Shown here in pieces: positions 35,501 through 44,500 of a DNA stretch of 64,000 bases. The first letter of the stretch is position 1. Each line of letters begins with the position of its first letter. The DNA comes from Anastrepha obliqua (lineage: Eukaryota; Arthropoda; Insecta; Diptera; Tephritidae). Where the stretch lies: assembly GCF_027943255.1 (NCBI RefSeq), contig NC_072892.1, positions 122,901,792 to 122,965,791 of the forward strand, written 5' to 3'. The notes under the pieces are model-generated. The model saw only the letters and a list, made by a program, of their open reading frames with translations. It was not told the origin of the DNA and ran no database searches. A program made the position numbers and the translations under genes.

Positions 35501-38500
35501 TTTCCTTTCATGGCCAAATGCAATTTCCCGAATAGGTAGAAGTCACAAGGAGCCATATCAGGCGAATATGGTGAGTGATTGATGGTAAATATGCGATTTC
35601 TGGTCAAAAAATCAGTCACAAGAGTGGATCGATGAAATGGTGCATTATCATGCAATAGGCGCCCGCTTCCTCCTGCGCGGTATTTAGGACGAATTCGACG
35701 AATGCGATGTAAGAAATGCTAAAAACGCCAAGATAGAAAATTTTATTGAGGGTTTGGCCTGTTGGCATGAACTGCTTGGGGACAATTCCCTTGGAATCGT
35801 AAAAACAAATGAGCATCAACTTGATTTTTGACTTCTCCAAACGTGATTTTTGAGTGGTGGCTCATCTGGGGCCTTCCAGTCGGCACTTTGACGCTTAGTT
35901 TCAGGTTCATGTTGGAAGCACCAACTTTCATCACCAGTTACAATATTGTAAAGGAAGTTCCGGAACAGCGGACGGCCTTCTGAATTCGATGAAGAACGTC
36001 TCAAATCACTTTTGAAGCAGAATGGTCGTCACACCAGTATTGAATTGGTGGAAAAAATTAACTGCGATCAAAAAACGATTCCCAGTCACCTTAATTCAAT
36101 GGAATTATGTAGCTGAGTGCTTACCGAGCTCAACAAAAATATCAAAGAAAGTTACTTTCAAATTCCTTCTCAGCATCTCGCCCGCCATCGAACAACATGT
36201 TGCTTTCAACACATAAGCAATGCTTTTTGTATCGAATGGTCACGGGAGTTGAGAAATGGTGCCTATGGGTGGCTCCAGGAGATACGCCAAAACCAATTCG
36301 GATCTTCATCCGCAGGCGTTTCACATGTGTTTGGTGGGACTGGGAGGTCATGGTGCATTGGGAAATACTCGAAAAGAATGCCATGGTCAGTAAGTAACTC
36401 CACAGTGCTCAGTTACACCACGTGAATTAGGCGATGCTACTGAAAACACCTGATTGACAAGGTCAAACCATACTTCTTCACGACAACGCCAGGCTCCATG
36501 TTGCACAAGTTGTCAAAGCCGGATTCCAAAAGCCCCAATGGGAGGCCCTTGAACATCCACCGTGTTCTCCAGACCTTGCACCGACCTATTGCCATCTTTT
36601 TCACTCCCTGTCAAATCATATGAAGGGCGTTACTTTCGATAACAAAAAGGTCCTTGAAGCCTGGCTCAACAACTTCTTTGACACCAGACCAGACGAATTT
36701 TGGCGGAAGGATATCAACAAATTGATCGAGTGGTGGGAAAGGGCTGTGAACAGCAACGGCCAACATATAATTGATTAAGTTATTGATATAATTATTGTTT
36801 TCAAATTTAAGAACGTTACGACCTTATTCCTCAACTTAATGCATATCTATTACACTGTACTCTCTCCTAACGGACACCTCTCTTAAGCGGACATCTGCCA
36901 TAAAGACATTTCTTGCAGTACTTACTTCACCACAAATCACTATTTACTTCATTGGTACGATCCAAACTGGAGTATGTCGTCTTTATTATACCGCCAGCGC
37001 CACATCAAAAGAAATATCCTCGTTTTGCACTCAGGCCTTTGAACTTCACTGATCCGATTCCTTCATACAATGCTCTGCTTTATTCTCGATATTATAAATG
37101 ATACAGTTGACTAGCCTTGACTCATAGAGCGCATTCATTTTCACATACTCGTACTTCAAAAAAATCTTCGGCGCAATGATTTATTCTTCTTAGAGCGGGT
37201 TAGAACTGTTAATGCCTCGAAAGCACCTCTGGTTAGGATATGGAATGAGTTTAAACATTTTTCAAATTCTTTGGCTTTTGATTTATCACTATCTAAATAT
37301 AAGTGAAGCTTATCACTCAATGAGCTTTTTGAATAGTTGCAAAATATGTACAAATAATTGTCGGTAAGAAACCTTGCACTTCTAGATTTACTACATGAAT
37401 AAAAAAATAAATAAATACCTAAGAATTTTTCAAAACTTTTCTCTTGACGAACAACCCTCTCATTACTCGTTAACCCTCTCCTTATTTGTTATTAACCTTT
37501 TTTTACACTTTCCGCTCAAGCGGATACCTGCCATAAGCGGACAAGGTTTTCAGTCCCTTAGGTGCCCCCTTAAAACAGAGCATTATATTGCTAGAATAAT
37601 GATATATGGGCAGCTGGTTCAGGCTTGGTTTTGAGAATAAAAATGTTAAAATTTTTTCGGCTAATTGCATTAAAAAAGAGTATCTGATAGCTTTTTCCAT
37701 GATTGCAAATTTTTTCTGCATATGAAGGTATTACCCTGATTTATCGGACAAAAGGTCCCAAAAACAAATTGTTTTTAAATAAAAAATAAAGTTAGGTATA
37801 CAAGTTTTGAAACAAGGAAAAAATACTGGAAATATTTAATATTTATCCTGATGCTAACAACAAAAACAAGTTACATATAATTGTTTGTGTTTCTGTCGCA
37901 AATACACAGAATTCGGATTCCGTATGTGTTCTTTGCAAAAAGGAATGTTAAGGCAGAAGTCTAATTACGATGAGAAAAATGACGTCACAGTTCTCATAAT
38001 TTTATTGTCAGCCCCTCGAATTCGGCGCATTCATCGGGTTATTGACATGAGCTCTGGTGCTCCCTGTTTGCTCACAGCAAAGGAATTGAAGGCCACATCA
38101 ATGATAGATATAAATCATACGCCGTGGTGCCCTCCTGTTTTGCCAAGGCAAGCATATCCATACATACCTGCTTACCTAGCTTTTGTTACAGAAATGTGCC
38201 AGTTCATCTAATACCCATGAATAAAATACAATTTTAACGTGTTTTGTGTTTTCTTTATTTTGTTTTTGACAAAGCCTGTCATTTCCACGAAATTTTTTAC
38301 AGTTTAAAGCAAAATGTGCATAAATTTGAAATAGCGCACCTTCGACCACATTCATTCCTTTCAAATTGCTATAAAATCCATTCGCATTCGAGTAGTACGT
38401 ATACATACACACATACGTCTAAATCCGTTAAAATTCCAATATTTTATATTTGAAAATATTATATATGTCGCTGGTATAGAAGAATGTTGCGTATGACAAC

Positions 38501-41500
38501 ATGCTTGTGACGAGCAGCTGGAATGGGTGGTGTACATTGCAAAGACCGGATCGATTTTTAGTTCTCTTATCTTTGCCATTTTTTTACAAGTCTAAAATTT
38601 TTTTGTGTTGCTAATTTTTTTGTGTTGTTTGTTTCATTTAGTTTTTTTTTTTTGGTAGGAGTAAATAAATGTAGTAGCATGTGGCATGTGGCATATAAGA
38701 TGTACTATGTGGAAAAAGATTTCCACTTTCATGTATAGAACCATACGCACATACACACAAAAGCTCTGCGAGTTATCGCCTGCTGTCATATCGCAAGTAT
38801 AATAAATTTCGTAAAACCGACATGCGTTCCTCGTTCCAATCTCTTTCTCTCCATCTGTCACAGGGAGAGGCTGTATGTGTGGTAAAAATAAGTAAGTGAA
38901 ATGAGCGGAAAGCAAGAAAAATTATTGAACAATTTGTCGTTTATATTTATGTACACTAAACGAATATGTGCGCAGTACAATAACAAATTTGGCTCAAAAC
39001 TGGGGGTATTTTTTTTCCTTTGCGATGAACAATTTCATGTAACAATGATATAATATTTTATATACTTTGGAAATTCAATATGCATGGATTTGAGACAAGT
39101 ATGGTGTAACATTTTCTCTAGCTGCATAGAACAAAAACAAAAAAAAAAATTTTTGTTGCCAAAAAATATGTATTGTGGTTCGAAATGAGTTTCAATAAGC
39201 AGCGAGTGAAGAGAATATTTTCACAACTCTTGACACGAAATTTTTGTATCGAGGTTATAGTAAATTCCGTCGCTTAGGAGTGAGCGCACTGAACTGATCA
39301 ATACCCAACAGAGGTTTGTATAATCTAAAATTTTCAAGAAAATCGACTTCTACCACTTCTCTGTTGGTTTTTTTGTGAAAAGGATATCAAACGAGAGAGA
39401 AAAGTTGTAGCAATATTAAAATTTTTCTGAATAAAAATGACAGAAAATCTATTTTTTATTTTTGCATATGCTTGAGCAAAAATCGTCCTATCCTTGAACA
39501 ATAAGAAAACAAATGCATTTTTACAATTGTAATTTTTTCTCTTTCATCCTCAAATCCTAATTTTGTCCGTTTACCACGCACTTTGGCGCAAAACAGAATT
39601 TTACGATAACAACTTTTTATTATGTGATCATAATTTCATACGGTTTTGAAGTAATGATTATTTAGCGAGCTGTTATCTTTTGATAAAAAAAAACATTATT
39701 TTATGATTTGCTTCATTCACAAATAAAAATAAATTTTTGAGTGTTACTTTTTAGATGCTTGAGCGTAAATTTATCTGCCAGAAATAAAAATACATTTTTG
39801 AGTGTTTTTTTTACACCAAAAATAAATCTCATTAGGTATTTGAGCGTAAATTTTTCTCCCAGAAATAAGAATTAATTTTGGAGTGTTTTTTTTTAGATAA
39901 AAAATAAAACTCATTAGGTACTTGAGCGTAATTTCTTTTCCCAGAAATAAGAACTAAATTTTAAATTTTATTTTTTTGATAGAAAATAAAATTCATTAGG
40001 TATTTCTGCGTAAGTGAGTGTGGTTTTTTCTCTCAGTTCTAGGTTTTTGGTATATCGATCGGTTTGATTCAAAATACCACCTTATACCTCACTTCATCTT
40101 AACTCAAGTCATCTCATCTCTTGAAACTAATACCATGGTTCTGCGTAACCTAAGTCAATGAAAGTCTTCAGTACCCGCTTAACTCAGTGCTTTATTATGT
40201 TAGCTTTGTTTAGATCGAAACTCACAACAATCGGGATTATGAAATAATTAACGCGGCCCAGGCATACTCTTTTTTATTTCGGAATATTTGTTTGCGAAAA
40301 GCAAAATGCTGCCAGTGAAATAGACACTGCCGCAAGTCATGATCGGAGCATTTTATGAGTATATAACACTGCGTTACAAAATCGAACTTTTTTTCTGTCC
40401 TATGAACCAAATATACTTTTTCGGAAAGGGGATAAAAAATAAAAATACACGTGTATCGGCGATTTTCATGTACACGTCAGAATTTATTTTATGTTTATGA
40501 TGAATTATGAATTTATTTTTTGTTTAATTTATGTATAAAATATAGAGCTCGTAGTCTGCCTGTGTGAAAAACTTTGGATCAATTTTTAACCCTTTTTCCG
40601 TAATCCAATCGGGGTTTTATATCTCTATTGTAATGTGGAGTGAAATACCTTTCTTTTGATACCCACATTGGCATATCTCATGCAATATTTTTTTTTAATT
40701 CGAACAGGTGGCAACCCTGTGAAACATTGTCAGTGGCAACATCTAGGTGAAAAGTCTAGAAATGTGATACACTATCTGTGTGCCCAATTTCATTCAAATC
40801 CGTTAAACTAATCCTGAGATCGTGTGGCTATACAGATATGCATACAAGATTTGCTCGTTTAAAGTTATAAAATACAAAAAAAAATTGTGACGTGTACATG
40901 AAAATCGCCGATACACGTGTATTTTTATTTTTTATCTCCTTTCCGAAAAAGTATATTTGGTTCATAGGACAGAATGTGTGTAACGCGGTGTAATATATGG
41001 GAATATAGAAATTATCCGGAAATTTAGAGATTGATTACAATCGGTGGTTGTAAAATTATGGGGAAAGAAATGGAGCTGCTAAATTTGTTCTAGATGCGGC
41101 TTTTTGAGTTTTTTTAGAAAAAAAAAATTATGCTGAAATACCATATTCGATAAAAATATGTTACTTACAAAAGAAATTATTATTTTTATCAAAAAGATAA
41201 TAGCTCTCAAAACGAAGTACCTTCTGTCTTCAAACAATTAGTCGGCCCACTCGCATATCGGCACCCACGTCACTGTAGACAGTTATAATTTCGAGGTTGT
41301 AAAAGACTTCGTCTATTTAGGAACCAGCATTAACACCGATAACAATGTCAGCCTTGAAATCCAACGTAGAATCTCTCTTGCCAACAAGTGCTACTTTGGA
41401 CTGAGTAGGCAAATGAGTAGTAAAGTCTTCTCTCGACGAGAAAAACTAACAGTCTACAAGGCTCTCATCATGCCCGTCCTAACGTATGGCGCAGAAGCTT

Positions 41501-44500
41501 GGACGATGACAACATCCGTTGGAGCGACGCTTGAAGTGTTTGAGAGAAAGATTCTGCGTAAGATTTTTGGACCTTTGCATGTTGGTGACGACGAATATCG
41601 TAGACAGTGGAACATGAGACATAGCGCAGTGAATAAAGATCCAGCGGCTACGCTGGCTGGGTCATGTCGTCCGAATGGATATAAACGCTTTAGCTCCGGC
41701 TCTGAAAATATTCGATGCGATACCAGCTGGTGGTAGCAGAGAAAGAGGAAGGCTTCCTCTGCGTTGGAAAGATCAGGTGGAGAAGGACTTGGCTTCACTT
41801 GATGTGTTCAACTGGCGCCGGTTAGCACGAGAAAGAAACGACAGGCGCGCTTTGTTAACTCGGTCAAAATCACGTAAGCGGTTATCGTGCCTATTAAGAA
41901 GAAGTAGTTCTCAAAATAGTCATTTAGTTACTTAATTATACATTTGCCCCGCAAGAAATTCAGACGTCATAGATCTTATTGTTTTGCTAGGATATAATTT
42001 AAAATTTTGATCGTAACTTTTTCGCTGCAGTCGAGTGGGAAGATAACACTCAAAGATGAGTTTTTTTTAGACTAAAAAATGTATAACTCGATATGCATTG
42101 ATTGGTTTTAAAAAATTTGCTTCTTTTGGTTGGTGTGCTTTTTCTCAATAAATGGTTCGCACTTCTTTTATATGGAAGAAAATACTCAACATTTACAGTA
42201 AAACAAAAAAAAAAATGCCAAAAATCAACGAGAATCTTGAAGCACCTGAAATTTACTCTTTAATACGCCAAAATTCAGAGTTAAATAAAACTGCATAGCT
42301 GACATTTTTCTAAAGACTCTGGTTAAAAAGCTTGATATTTTGTTGAAAATTTATTGAATTTGAATTAAATTTCCGCACAATTTGAAACTTGAATTTATTT
42401 GGTTTTTATAGGAGAAAGAAAAAGAAACTATAGATATTTGCATAGAAAAATTATTTAAATTAAACTAGAAATAAATAAATTATTAAAACTAGTCAATATG
42501 TTACCGCGCTTTAGTTATATAACGCAGTGAGTGATTATATTTCCTGAACGTCTCTTTTCTTTTCTGCAATTTCTTTCAAGTTAACCATCGAGAATTCCCC
42601 CAGCATTCTATGTCGTGGAGCATCCACACTTGGGCACTCACACAGATAGTGAAAGATTCTTCCTTAGATTATTTTTGATTGTAGCTGCAACACCTATCGT
42701 TGCATGGCTACCCCATCTTGCTGGCATGTGGTCTCCCTAAGTCTCCCGGTTATTGTTGACGTAATTCTGAATATATCTGGTAGTGGTTTACTTAGCAACT
42801 CGGCAGTTCTGGATTTCTTGAAATTGGGTTACGTTTGTTTAGTTCTTTTGCAGGTATTCGTGTTAGTCTATCTGTCAACGGCCTGCTTTTGGAATAGCGG
42901 GAAGATATCCCTCTTGCACGCGTCTTGGCGTCAAGCTATTTCTACCGCTTCGGATTCGATTATTGATCATAAATTTTAAAATCTCAAAATAATGATAAAA
43001 TTAAAATAGTTTTGATGAAACTTGGTTTATATAATAATTTTTCAGGCTGGATACTATAAGTACTATATTTAAAAGCTTTAGCTCGATGGAATGCTTGCTT
43101 TTGTTCATCGCTTCAATTTGTTATACTTGGAAGGCTTCTCGAGTCGAATGGTAACTTTAGCAGCCAGATTAAATGGCACAAAATGAAGTGATGTGTAAAA
43201 TTGAAACGTAAAAGGCCAACAAAACGCTGTCAAATAGAGCCGCTATTGATAAGCCCTGTATCTGATTAGGGACCCTGTTATTTATTTATTTATTAATAAT
43301 CATATACAAATTAAGCTTGGGATTGAAAATAGCATTTTGGAGAAGGTTAAAACACAAACTTATTGCAATGTTGGGTTGACATATATCTTATGTGAAATTT
43401 CAACAGGATGTCTAATTCGATATTGCCCATGTAAGCAACCCACGAGCGCGAAATCGAATTTTTTGAACCAATTTTCCACCACTCTTCCTCACATATTAGA
43501 CAGAAAGTTGGCGATTTCGCTTTCGGTGCTAGTCGTAAGTTTCGGTGCTCCAAATGATTAATCTCACTTTTTCACAAAATTTTAACTTGTAAGGGTGTAA
43601 GCCAATCTACTTCACTTTAAATATTATCACTCACAGTTGGGATATTTGCGGTACTTGCGTCAGCGCGGAAACATTCAATAAACAACCGATATAAAATTTC
43701 GAGTACTAACACAGAACTTTTGTATTAATTTTGATTAATTTCCACACGTTGTTTATTTATATATTTTCATATGACAAAAACGCCATAATTTGTGGTGTGC
43801 GTCCTTTTTGTGGTTGTCACCTATGAAGCCTCCGAACGGCAAAATATTCTTAAGAGAAACGTTTTCATGATGGGAATACACCCAAATGTTTGCCATTGCC
43901 TCACGGCGGACGATCGTTGATAGAATTTTTTTCCATAAATTGTGATACAGACCCATAATGGGTCTTTGGGCACCAAATGGTAGTTTAGCCCAAATCCACT
44001 CGGCTACGGTGGTCTTTTAGTCTTATAAGATTACATTCAATGTTTGCTTGAAAGGAGAAACGGCTAAAACATTCTGTGAAATTATACAGGTCTGCAATGA
44101 AGTAACGCTTAAAATGATATAAGAAGTGTGAAGGCATGCTGAAGCTAGATTTGCTTTCCAATTTCCATTATTTTTCTAATGCTAGTATTTTCAAATTTGT
44201 GACCGTCGACATCGAATGGGTTGGCGCGCTACTACCATTCGGAAGTGCACAGGCTCGAAAGCGCGGGAACGAAAAACCAATTGATACAAAAAGTTTATTC
44301 TAACAGCGGTCGCCCCTTGGCAAGCAATGGCCCCTTGGCAAGCAATACACTCGGAGGGGTTTTCTGCCATGAAAAGTTCAACATAAGAAATATCTGTCGT
44401 TCGGAGTCGGCATAAACTGTTGGCCCCCCCATTTGCGGCACAACATCAAGGCGCACACCGCAATAGGAGGAAGAACTCGGCCAAACATCCAAAAAAGGGT

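Noticed and set aside
36117..36425. 102-codon ORF that might be a host gene
   Set aside because: It is a frame-mixed mariner pseudogene; neighbouring frames give clear transposase motifs.
37495..37760. Possible complete pogo/Tigger element bounded by GCGGACA strings
   Set aside because: The strings run in the same direction, no inverted partner was found, and no transposase is visible; kept only as a note in the RT fragment entry.
43337..43561. 74-codon ORF (FLNQFSTTLPHILDRKL)
   Set aside because: No family match that I know; AT-rich, no splice or regulatory context; left uncalled.
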